Assembly: GCA_032622095.1 (NCBI GenBank) | Contig: CP136067.1 | Span: 129,659,990 to 129,723,989 of the forward strand | From: Siphonodentalium dalli | Lineage: Eukaryota > Mollusca > Scaphopoda > Gadilida > Siphonodentaliidae | Reading direction: 5' to 3' | Length of the DNA stretch: 64,000 nt | In this document: positions 1 through 12,600 of the stretch, one piece after another | How positions within the stretch are numbered: position 1 is the first letter of the stretch | Layout of the letters: every line of letters starts with the position of its first letter | Made by a program: the position numbers and the translations under genes | Notes under the pieces: generated by a model | Seen by the model: only the letters and a program-made list of their open reading frames with translations | Database searches by the model: none | Told to the model about the DNA's origin: nothing

Positions 1-300
1 TTGTATAAGTTGTTGAAAATTTACTATAATGAAGATGGTTATTCGCGTAGTTTTAGAAACAACTTCGCAGGCATTATTATATTTTTCAAAAATATTTATG
101 TTCTTGAATGTTTCATACACACACTGTCTTTTCCTCAAATCGCTCGGATTAGCCAAACAGTTTACACCACGAAACTTACAACTTAAAAAAAAATAACGGT
201 ACTTTTTCGTAACCACATCAGTGTGGCCTTCCCGCATCATAGCAATTCAGCAGGACCACCAACACCATAGCATATTAGCAGGACCACTTGACCAGGGATG
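1..300. repeat. Dispersed repeat, upstream flank of CRYL1
   Basis: Similar sequence recurs at 42240-42540 and, more diverged, at 42680-42950 (and in the duplicated copies near 46320 and 46760). Shared blocks include gcatcatagcaattcagcag and ggaccacttgacc. No core promoter could be told apart here. Confidence 0.6.
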
Positions 301-440
301 ATAAAGTGATGTGTCACGAAAGTATCAAATCACAGTCTACTGTACAACATAGTACAGTCGTTATATATTGCTGAAAGCCTGAAACTCTCTCGCTGCCCAT
401 CTTTTTTCAGATACTCTTCGATACCCATTGGACTTTTACA

Positions 441-466
441 ATGAAGAAGGTGGCGATTGTTGGCAG
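441..466 (+). CDS. CRYL1: CRYL1 exon 1 (coding part), MKKVAIVG plus 2 nt
   Basis: The ATG has A at -3 (acaATG). Eight codons read MKKVAIVG, then AG joins T of exon 2 to make Ser, completing the dinucleotide-binding motif GSGMMG. The donor is AG|GTTTGT at 467, weaker than the other donors of the gene. A pyrimidine run followed by CAG lies at 401-410, so the transcribed exon may begin at 411 after a 5' UTR intron. No stop lies in frame between 411 and 441, so coding could in principle extend upstream, but the length fits the family with this start. Confidence 0.8.
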
Positions 467-530
467 GTTTGTTCTTTCTCAGTCAGGACACAAATCCAAA
501 ACATCGGTTTATTATATATATAATTATATA

Positions 531-572
<42 letters not shown>

Positions 573-573
573 G

Positions 574-620
<47 letters not shown>

Positions 621-3600
621 GTAGTTGGTGCTTTACCGCCCTAAGTGGTATATTGTGTGCAGAACTTAGCTTCCCTGTTGATACACCATAGTTATCTTGT
701 ATATAGAACTTAGCTTCCTGGTATATGCAACTCAGATATATAGTATGTGCAACTTAGCTGCCTTGTAGATACAACATATCTATCTTGTATATAGAACTTA
801 GCTTCCCTGTTGATACACCATAGTTATCTTGTATATAGAACTTAGCTTCTTGTATATGCAACTAAAACCCCTGTCACACTCCGCTGTGATCAGGCCGGCG
901 CTTGCATTGTGTAGTATATATATAGTATGTGCAACTTAGATACCTTGTAGATACAACATATCTATATATATATATATCTTTTATATAGAACTTAGCTTCC
1001 TTGTATATTCAACTAATACCCCTGTCACACTCCGCTGTGATCAGGCCGGCGCTTGCATTTCGCTGAAAAATGATCAAAGCGCCAAGCTAAACGCATTAAG
1101 GTATCCAAGAACCGATTGGTGACGCAGTTGACACTGGCTCGGACGGGAGAGGGTCCCCATGATCGCCCCTGAGTGCCAGAGCGCCGCGCTTGTTTTGTGC
1201 ATGCAAAAAACAAGCGCAGAGGTTCGGCGTTCTGACCAGGGCGCAGTACTGTAGCCGTGGCAGCGAAAGGCCAGCGACGTGAGCGTCCCGTTGACGTAGC
1301 AAGGATGCATACAAGCTACTCGTGATCGCAGTAAGGAACCAATCTTGTCCTCTGCGACTGCAGTAAGCTTAAAACCCCTGTCACACTCCGCTGCGATCAG
1401 GCCGGCGCTTGCATTGCGCTGGAAAAGTACGAAAATGTGAGTAAACACGCAGGAGGAGCGCGGAATACTATGCCGCTTATCACGTTTTTATTTGCGCTCT
1501 TGACACTACACTTGGCACACCGTCGGATCGGGAGCCGACGCTAATGGCTGTCCCGTGTGCAACAATGTGCGCACGTTAAAGATCCCTACCGTGGCGAAGA
1601 AGTCACGGGTTCGGCAAAAAAACTTCCTGGAAAATATATGGATCTACTCGATCCCGTCCTGTAAAAGCCAGCCTTGGTCACTAGGACGTAACAACTACAG
1701 ACAGACAGACAGACAGATTACGACCAATGCGTTTCTACTTTGTCAAGTCTCACGCGCTCTCACTGTGCTTCCTCTAATCTGTAAACGTCCTTATTGCGTC
1801 CAAGTCGCTGTCATTGTGTTGCTAGTACGTTCTCAATAAGTTTGCAAAACGTTCTCTGTGTGGGCGCGGAGAGTATAAATAGCTCCTCCTGCATGCGTGC
1901 TCCAGTCATAGTCAGTTTTTAGGTTGTGGGAATACACCCAACAATCCACAGTAGACTAGCTGTCCATGTTCCAATTATATATGTTCCGAATATATAGTCA
2001 TAATTTAAATTGTTTCGATTCACTTTTCCACTATAGTATGATAGTGATAACGCGGAATTTCGTCAGGGAACAGGGTGGCTAAATAGATCGGCATAATATG
2101 TGCCTTTTTTATTTTTGAATGACATGGCCTATGGAGGGCGACAGCACCATTCCCATGGTTGTTTATGCCTGTTTACATGTAGCACGTGTATATAAGGAAT
2201 ACATTGGATTCCATTTAGGTGCTACTTCACGTGCACTATTCTTATTGCGTATTCCATGTTATATATGTGGCACATTCGTGACAGAATACATGTACATCGG
2301 ATTGCAGTTTAAATTTGCATATTATATGCAAACTCCGATGATGTGGGTGAGCAAATAGCATTTCAAAGTGGGATCATACTGTAAACCTGCTGCAAACGTT
2401 GGAAGAACGCCATTTGTCACGATTGGACGTATAATGAGAGCCATATTTGCAATGCCAACATCGTGTTAACGTTCTATGATCGGGAACCAGTCCATAACAC
2501 CACGTGGCAGCGCAATAAGAGCACAATAACGTCGGGAGAGAGACGAAAGAGATGATTTCTTGCTGCGACCACGAGTAGCTTGTATGCATCCTTACTACGT
2601 CAACGGGACGCTCACGTCGCTCGCTTTTCGTTGCCACGGCGACAGTACTGCACCCTGGTCAGAACGCCGAACCTCTGCGCTTGTTTTGTGCATGCACAAA
2701 ACAAGCGCGGCGCTCAGGGGCGATCATGGGGACCCTCTCCCGTTCTAGCCAGTGTCAACTGCGTCACCAATCGGTTCTTGGATACCTTAATGCGTTTAGC
2801 TTGGCGCTTTGATACCTTTTCAGCGCAATGCAAGCGCCGACCTGATCGCAGCGGAGTGTGACAGTGGTTTAATCGGACAACTAGTGGACAACTAGTATAT
2901 TGTGGATTGTTGGGTATATTGCCACAACCTAAAAACTGACTATGACTGTAGCACGCATGAGGCGCTATTTATACTCTCCGCGCCTACGCAGAGAACGTTT
3001 AGCAAACTTATTGAGAACTTACTAACAACACAGCGACTTGGACGCACTAAGGACGTTTATAGCGTAGAGGAAGCACAGTGAGAGCGTGAGACTTGACAAA
3101 GTAGGAACGCAATGGGTCGTAATAAGAGCGCAATAAAAACGTGATAACGGAATATAAGCATACCTTGTTTTAAAATTTTGGACAGTTTTCCGCGATCCTC
3201 CTGCGTATTACTCATATTTTGGTACCTTTTCAGCGCAATGCAAGCGCCGGCCTGATCGCAGCGGAGTGTGACAGGGGATTTAGATACCTAGTTCGTGCAA
3301 CTTAGCTACCTTGTATATACGACATAGCGTGTATATAACTTAGCTTCCTTATATATGCAACGCAGATACCAAGCATGTGAAACTTAGCTACCTTGTAGAT
3401 AGGATATAGCTATCCTGTATATAGAACTTAGCTTACTGGTATATGCAACTCAGATATCTATAGTATGTGCAACTTTGCTGCCTTGTAGATACAACATATA
3501 TATCTTGTATATATAACTTAGCTGCGGTGTATTTGAATATAGAACTTAGCTTCCTTATGCAACTCAGATATCTAGTATGTGAAACTGGGCTACACTCTAA

Positions 3601-6600
3601 ATCGCTTTGGGTAAAATATTACCCAACACAGTTGTGCATATTACTTGGGTAAATTTTGGGCAATGTTTTTACTCAATGCAGGGTAACAATTTACCCAATA
3701 TTAATTTCCCTTCTGCATTAGGGCGAACATTTGGGTGAATAATTACTTAATTATTTGGTCAATACATTTTCCCACATATCTTCTGAGCTGATAATAATCG
3801 CTCTTCGTTGATCATCTATGTTAAAATAATGTATTAGCCCCCCTTTAAGTCATCTGAGAGCAAAAGCACATATCCAGTTATATTCCCCTGATCAGGTGAC
3901 ACCTGTATACCAATTTTCCTACATATCGCCTAAGCTTAAGTCTATACACACAAAATCGCCCAACACATAATAGAAATTAATATTGGGTAAATTATTACCC
4001 TGCGTTGAGTATATAAAAACATTGCCCAACATTGTGTAAAATTTACCCAACGTTCGCGTGGTGCTATATGTACCATTGTGTTGGGTACAAATTTATTCAA
4101 CGCGATTTAGAGTCTACCTTGTAGATACAACATGTGGCCCAAATACGCTGCCGTATGAAAATAATCCGAGGGGGGCGTCGTGATGGTTTACGTGCGAAAT
4201 TACACTGGACATTTCCCGGGTTGGACTTCGTGACGGCAGGGTCCAACATAGGCTTTACATATCCGACAACATGCCACTCTGTTTCATTCTTTGTATCTTA
4301 CAGATTTATCTCTATACCAAAAACATTATTGAATATATAGCTAGTATATTTCTAAAACATAATTTTAATAGGATAAAATTACTTCATGCGAGAGGCCCCA
4401 TGAATTACCTGTGTTGCATACAATTTGATTTCAAATTTGTAACTTAGATGGTAGTCTGAAATTTTAAATATGGAATTCAGGATTGAGCATATTTTGCTTC
4501 TTCACAGAACTGGAAGAGCTGCTAAATGTGCCTAAATCTGATTCAACATTTCATTTAGCTGAATATATTATAACTAGCATTAATATTAATATAACCATTA
4601 TGCCGATTTAACATTGATTTAGGCGGGGAATAGTTCAATCTCTACCAGAGCGCACCAGTCATACTTCCTTTCTGACTCTTTGACCGGCTAGGTACAAGTC
4701 CGTGTTTCTATATTAAACATGGAATTGGCGAAACCCGATCGCTCCAAAGTAAAATTTTCTATGTGCTTTGAGAACAATTCCCACAACTAAAACATAATGA
4801 CAGAATGGACAATCAGAGCGGTAGTTTTGTTGACGATTTTCACAAGCTACTCGTCAAAATTGCAGCAAATTAGAACTCTTGTGTTTGGCTTGCCGTTCGA
4901 CAATGTCGTACACGTGCGTTTATACTTTTGTAGTGATAAAATAATAGTCCGAGAGCCCATAAGGTTTTATTGTCGTCACTCTGACCAAAAGACCCACTCT
5001 GCTAATTTTGTGGCAAATTATATGTAGTTTACGGAAACCAATTTCTTGCGAGTGGGAAACGCGGCGTTTGTGAGATATTTAACATAGAATGATGCCTGGT
5101 GAGAGCGAAAAATGTTACTTAAGTGTTGGGGGAGGGTTAGTAATTTCGAATGTGTGCAACATATGTAATGTCAGCTAACACGTTAGATATACCATTTTGT
5201 CGGCAATAAGTCATTATATCTAGTGAATAAACACAGAATTATAATTTCAGCCACTGACCTCGAGTACGAGAGGTCAAAGGTCAAATATATATTGAAACGC
5301 CATCTTTTTTAAATGTCAAATTGGAAAGTTAGCTTAAGAAATTTTATAATCATCTGTTGGTATCCGTTCTAGTATAATTTTGAACTTTACAGTATACCAG
5401 ATTCGGATATGTGGAAAGAAAATTAACACAGCCGTAATTGCAACCATTCAAGATGTCAGCCAAAATGTGTGCCGAAATAGCCAAAAACAGCAAAAATTCA
5501 TAAGGTCTCTCTGATCGCCGTTATAGTAAAGACGATGTCACATGCGGTCATGTTGTCCGTTCGATACGTTATGGTAATATACAACCCTTACAAATTAGCC
5601 AAAAATCCAATATGGCGGCCAAGATGGCCGCCGAAATGTGAAAATTTGCTATTTTTCGAACATTTCACCACCTTTCGTTTGTCTATGTTGGAAAATATTG
5701 GCTCCTTGACACGATTTTATACATTTATCGTATAGAAGAATTATTGGCGAACACATGGGGATAATAATATACATTCCTTGTTGGAAATATTTGTCCGATA
5801 TCACGTTTTCCCAAATGCCGGTATAATTCGGTCAAAGCCAAAACGACGCTAATAACGCAATGGCTGTTTCGAATCATCAATGAATGTTATTGCTATCTCA
5901 ACAAAACCCACGCGTATATATGTGCAGGAGATACTCGAGCTAGGCTTCCTCTTATACCTGAGTTGAGAAATATTCACCCAAATCCAAGATGGCGGCCAAA
6001 ATGGCCACCAGAAATAGAAATATTGCCGAAAATCGCTGATTTGAACATTAGTGACAGCTATTGTCACGACAACTCCACACATATTGTGAGTTGGGAAGAC
6101 TGAGTCGAAGAACTGCGCTTATATTGCATCCAAATAAAAGTCGCCCAAATCCAAAATGGCGCACACAATGGTGGACAGATTTAGAAAATCACCGAAAATC
6201 TATCATATTCACACATCATTGGGAATTATTGTCAAGACAACTCTACCCATGCTTACAGCCGAGTTGGAAATACTGTGATAAAGTAATTATCTTGGATTTG
6301 ATGAAGGATTATTTTTCCAAATCGAAGATGGCGGCCAAAATGGCGTCCGAGATTTGAAAACAAGCTTACATTCCTTTACTTTCATACTATGTGCGTCATT
6401 GTTGTGAGAATTTGGTCGTCATCTTGAACTAGAAAGGCATATGGTCTATAAGTATACAAGCTTACAGGTCATCTCCATGTATGTATTTCTCATATCCCAT
6501 GTGGATAACCACATGTACACCTGGCGAACTTCCCAGCTAACTAGTCATTTCTCAATAGATGGTTCAACTCACAAACTTAGCGAACGTATTGGCATACGTG

Positions 6601-9600
6601 GACAACTTCGGCAGTGTTTCAAATGTAGCTAGCTGTCTCATTCCCTTGGACACATTCATATCTGCTACAGAGACGACCATAATGTACCGACTACCCACAC
6701 TTCTTGATCATGATCCTAAGCAACTTTGTATCGTCCCGCATTCGTCTCGTTAGCAGAGAAGAACAATACTCGCGGTGCTAGTTTGTAGACAAGCGCCGTG
6801 ACAGTGGGAATGAAATGGGCCACGACATACACCCCCACATCGGGTGCATGTTTTTCAGATATTGAATGTCATGTGTGTTGGTGCTTTTGGTGTGGTAAGA
6901 TTTGTGTTTCCACATCCGTTTCAAGGCCGTTCTTAATCAACTTGACCAGACATGTAATTTTGTCTGGATAATACTATCCTATCCTCCACAGAAGAGTCGG
7001 ATGGGCTAAATGATGTCTTTATGGAATGAGGGTATGCGTTGTTGTTATCCTCTCTCAAGACTAGTGTCAGTATATGGGCGGTATTTTCCAAGGAACTGTG
7101 ATGCATTTGTGAGAACAATTTATAGATCGATGGGAATGGATGATGACATTGGTGAACTTGACCTTTATGGTCATATAGCTTTATAGTATATAACTTTAGA
7201 ATATAGTAGTTAATATGTCTCATGCAGGACAATGGCTTTGAATGGCGACGTTACCCAGAAATAAATTGGTGTATCAAACGTAGGTTAAACTTAATGCAAT
7301 GTCTCAACAATCCCCTAGATGTTTTTCGAGTTAAAATTTTCACCATTGTGGTGATGGCATTGCATTTTCTTAAACCACACCGACCATCACACATAGTGAG
7401 TATGACATCAACTATCAAATGCATCGTCCTCAAGACTACATCACATACCGGGTGGGGCTTATATAGTAGTAGCCAATGGTACAAGCCTGGTCTAAATGAT
7501 TAAGAACGGCTTCCGAACGGATTGGAATATACAATCTTAGCATATAAGGGAAGCAAAGCTACATGAGATCATGTCTAAATCTAAAACATACACAAAGAAG
7601 GGACAGTGCAGTCATGGTCCAATTTCATTTCCACTATCATGACACTTGCCCACAAACTAGCACCATGTGTATTGTTATTATCTGCTTGGATATGTACGAT
7701 GAGACGATTGCTAGACGCCACCATGACTGTGTGTTGTTATTATCTGCTTGGATCTGTACGGTGAGACGATTGCTGGAAGCCACAAGGAATGTTCTTATGA
7801 TCACGGTCAAGAAGTGAAAGTATATTATGCATTATGGTCTTCTACGCCTTAGCAGAAAGGCACCCGCCAAATGTTAGGCTTTCAGAGGTTCGAAGCCATA
7901 TACAGAAGATATCCGGCTACGTCAGTATGTGAATATGTGAATTGATGAACAATATATTGAGAAGTGGCTGGATGGGTAGATCACCATTTTGTTATCCACA
8001 TTAAGTTACCAAATCTGAATCTGAATACGCAGATAGAGACGTCCTTCTGAAAGCTATTATACGCATCGACCGCATAACTTTCTAGTTTATCACACAATAT
8101 GACGATCAGACCCCATATGTAGTGTCTGAATTATACCATAAGCTACCACGAATGAAGCTCGTCAAGAATAAGGATAATAATTCCCATCTTTCGAGACAAA
8201 CGCGTGAGCTTGACACCGGCATATGTATTGTGGGTTTTCATCCTTCCAGAAGGCGACGACCTATGTTGTAACTAATAGTTGGCTTATCTACCGTTTCGTT
8301 CAATCCATACATATTGATATTATGACGAAAAGTTGAAATTTGTGTGTGATAATTTCGACTTTCTTCAATTTCTGGCCACCAGTTTGGCAGCAATCTTGAT
8401 TGCGAGAGTTGGCCAAACTCAAATAGATACTTCATATCAATTTTCCATATGAATATTTAAGTGTGTGTAGAATTCTCACAACAATGACGCACATAGTATG
8501 AAAGTAAAGGAATGTAAGCTTGTTTTCAAATCTCGGACGCCATTTTGGCCGCCATCTTCGATTTGGAAAAAAAATCCTTCATCAAATCCAAGATAATTAC
8601 TTTATCACAGTATTTCCAACTCGGCTGTAAGCATGGGTAGAGTTGTCTCGACAATAATGACCAATGATGTGAATATGAGAGATTTTCTGTGATTTTCTAA
8701 ATATGTCCATCATTGTGGGCGCCATTTGAATTTGGGCAACTTTTATTTGGATGAAATATTAGCACAGTTCTTCGAATCAGTGTACCCAATTCACAATAGT
8801 AAGCAGGTGTGGAGTTGTCGTGACAATAACTGTCACTGATGTTAAAATCAGCGATATTCGGCAATATTTCTATTTCTGGTGGCCATTTTAGCCGCCATCT
8901 TGGATTTGGGTGAATATTTCTCTACTCGGCTATAAGAGGAATCCTAGCTCGAGTGTCTCCTGCACATATTACGCGTGGGTTTTGTTGTGATAGCAACAAC
9001 ATTCATTGATTCGAAACGATTCGAAACAGTCATTGCGTTATTAGCGTCGTTTTGGCTTTGACCGGATTATACCGGCATTTGGGAAAACGTGATATCGGAC
9101 AAAACATTCCAGCAAGGAATGTATATTATTATCCCCATGTGTTCGCCAATGATTCTTCTATACGATAAAGGTTGTGAAATGTCCAAAAAATAGCAATTTT
9201 TCACATTTCGGCGGCCATCTTGGCCGCCATATTGGAGTTTTGTGTCGGATTTTTGGCTAATTTGTAAGGGTTGTATATTACCATAACGTATCGAACGGAC
9301 AACATGACCGCATGTGACATCATCTTTACTATAACGGCGATCAAAGAGACCTTATTAAATTTTACTGTTTTTGGCTATTTCGGCACACATTTTGGCTGAC
9401 ATCTTGAATGGTTGCAATTACGGCTGTGTTAATTTTCTTTCCACATATCCGAATCTGGTATACAGTAAAGTTCAAAATTATACTAGAACGGATTCCAACA
9501 GATGATTATAAAATTTCTTAAGCTAACTTTCCAATTTGACATTTAAAAAAAATGGCGTTTCAAAATATATTTGACCTTTGACCTCTCGTACTCGAGGTCA

Positions 9601-12600
9601 GTGGCTGAAATTCTAATTCTGTGTTTATTCACTAGATATAATGACTTATTACCGACAAAATGGTATATATATAACGTGTTAGCTGACATTACATATGTTG
9701 CCTACATTCGTAATTACTAACCCTCCCCCAACACGTAAGTAACATTTTTCGCTCTCACCTGGCATCATTCTATGTTAAATATCTCCCAAACGCCGCGTTT
9801 CCCACTCGCAAGAAATTGGTTTCCGTAAACTACATATAATTTGCCACAAAATGAGCAGAGTGGGTCGTTTGGTCAGAGTGACGACAATAAAACCTCGTGG
9901 GCTCTCGGACTATAAGCAGAGAACCGAATCACACCGTTTCGAAATATAGTTCTTCGGTCTTTGTGGGACTTTTCAAACATAAGGTCCAAAATTGATGCAA
10001 ATTGTGTTCGATATTTTGTGTGCTTAACAAGGGCGCCATGTTGCTCTGTTCGCTTAGTATATATTTTAATATCGCGGAAGTCCACCAAATGTAGGTGAAA
10101 TGTCGCCGGTAGCAGCGGTCTTAATTACTGAGTCATCAATGGAGGTAAACCCTGCATGGAGTTTGGGAATAGTTATCACTTATCAGTAATACCCGAATTT
10201 CATTTTTGGCAATCAGTGGAATGATGGGACAGAATTGGTCTATGGTATTCGTCAGCAAGGGCTATCACGTGTGTCTGTTCGATATAGACACGGGACAGGT
10301 GACCAGAGCGCTCCAGATAACACGAGATACGATGCGTCAGTATGAGAGGGAGGGTTGTCTGAGAGGGACATCTTCAGCAGAAGAGCAGTCCATGCTGATA
10401 TCCGGGTCATCAGACTTGGCTGAGTGCATTAAAGGTGCCTTCTATATGCAGGTTAGATATAGCAGACTGGCATTTTTCGTGAGTGCATTATTTTGCACAT
10501 TAATGCAACCCTACATCATGTATGTTGATTTTAATTCAGATTTATTCCCCCCCCCCCCCACCCAATCAATATTACTGGTGTCGTGACTTGGGGTACCCCG
10601 ATGGTTGTTATAACGGCGTAATTATACAATATTTTGATTCCATTAAATGTGGACGAAGCGAACCGTGTGACTTTAATAAAGGCTATCAAGGGGCGGCGTA
10701 TATTTACGATCACATTTCCCTATGGCACACAAAGGGCCCCTGCGCGTAGGGGCCACGTCGCAGACCCCACCACCGCTGAGTAAATTAAGGCTCCCAAACA
10801 GGGGGTGGAAAGAAGTTTTTCCGGGCACGTATATATGCCGGGGTGGGTGGGTGGGTTGTCGATATGACCAACAAAAAAAATTTCCGCAACTCAAAAATAT
10901 TTTTCCTGCAAGTCTTTTTGACTGTTTTTGCAATGAGTTTGGCTTAAAACACATCTATATGCCAATATTAACATAAATGACAAATTTCATGATGATCAGA
11001 CAAACGGTATAGCATGTAGCCCATGCTGATGGATTGAATTTTTAAATCCAAGATCGCTGCTGGCAGCCATGTTTTTTTTGGACCGAATGACCCCAAAATT
11101 GACTTGTTCCTATTTACATGTCAATGTTAACATCCATGACTAATAGTATGCACAGAAATTCATATACAGCTGTTTACAGTGAATTTCCCCCCGCAAATCT
11201 CTGTTTTAGTGTTAAAAGGGGGGTGGGTGTAAACAAATTGTGTCGAAAAAAACTGCCGAAAACGGAATAAAAATTGGACCGGGGGCGGGTGGGTCCCAAC
11301 AAGGGTCGAAAGTCAAAAATCAGCATACGTGCCTGCAATTTTTTTCGACCCCCCCCCCCCCTGTCCCAGGGACATCCGATAATCAAGGGGCGCATGTTTA
11401 CGATCACATGTCCCTACAGCACAAAAAGGGCACACAGGACCCTGCATGCGCACAGGGGCCGCGCCGCAGACCCCACCACCGCTGAGTAAATTAAAGCTCC
11501 CAAAGGGAAATGCACCCTCTGGGGACCTCATTCTGCTTAGGCCCTCAACTGCTATGGTAGACCTAGGATCAGATTGAAGTTCCCCAGTTGAAGTTGGTGA
11601 TGTTCACACATTGGGTACTTCGATTGTGCATTTTATCTGCTACAAATTAGGGGATATAGAAACTCCCCAGAAGGGAAAATGTAACTAAAAACAATGTTAA
11701 TTTGAGACTATAGATACTTCCCAGAAGATGAGGCATAAGCAGAATGAGGTCTCCAGGTGGTGAATTTGGTGATGCTAGCCCGCTGTGCGGGATAGCGTCA
11801 CTAAATTCACCCTCTGGGGACCTCATTCTGCAAATGATAGACACGCTATTTGCAGGCTTGTTTAACATATGACAAGTATATTGGTATTCTGAATGATGGG
11901 GGCATACCTTATAGCAGAGTACAGATGGCCACTATATATATAACTGCATCTATATTATGAAACATTTATTTCACGCGTCATGATGTGAGCTTTTCAATTA
12001 TTAGTAATACTATATTCGACCAATGTAAAACACACACGAATCGAGCCCACCATCCCTTTAAGTCGTAAAATAACAAAGACTTTTATAACTCAAAGTTATG
12101 TTAAAGGGGTACTGTACACTAAATCCGGCCATTTACGGGACCATCTCCTTTTATAATCAACAGAATATATGCAACAAAGAATGAATTTGAGCCATGGATT
12201 AGTGCGAAATACACTTATGTGCTCTATGAACGATGCAAACAACATGGTAATTATAGTGAAAATGAATTTATGACTCCAGCCAATCATTCATTTTCATTAT
12301 AATTACCACATTGTTTTCATCGTTCATAGAGCATATGAGTGTATTTTTGCACTAATCCATGGCTCAAATTCATTCATATTTTGTATATTTGCTGTTGAGT
12401 ATAAAAGGAGATGATCCCATAAATGGCCCGATTTAGTGTACAGTACCCCTTTAAGGTAAAGCATTTGAAGTGGCTTACTTGTTGTAATTTCACGTTGTAG
12501 TCCTTTAATTTTCCAACTCCATTGAATAAATGTTCATACTCCTGGGTTATGTCACTGATGTTATTGTCTGTGTCATTTGATACAGCGTTAACATATTGAG

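Larger units (their letters stand above)
1019..3277. mobile_element. Foldback (nested long inverted repeat) DNA element
   Basis: The ends CCCCTGTCACACTCCGC and its complement bound the element, which interrupts the minisatellite. A second inner pair of the same termini lies at 1375 and 2867. Segments 1080-1370 and 2565-2815 are inverted copies, as are 1840-1985 and 2880-3010. No transposase reading frame was recognised, so it is non-autonomous. The inner copy is flanked by TTAA-like sequence, but no clean target duplication was found and the superfamily is open. Confidence 0.7.

Noticed and set aside
1025-2861. Open frames of 60-124 codons in the GC-richer foldback arms
   Set aside because: They occur symmetrically on both strands because of the inverted repeat, with no family resemblance.
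10531-11531. Gly/Pro-rich open frames
   Set aside because: Caused by poly-C and GGGTGGG tracts in a dispersed repeat present elsewhere in inverse orientation.
12100-12454. Possible structured regulatory RNA
   Set aside because: The TTAA duplication and terminal repeats identify it as a MITE.
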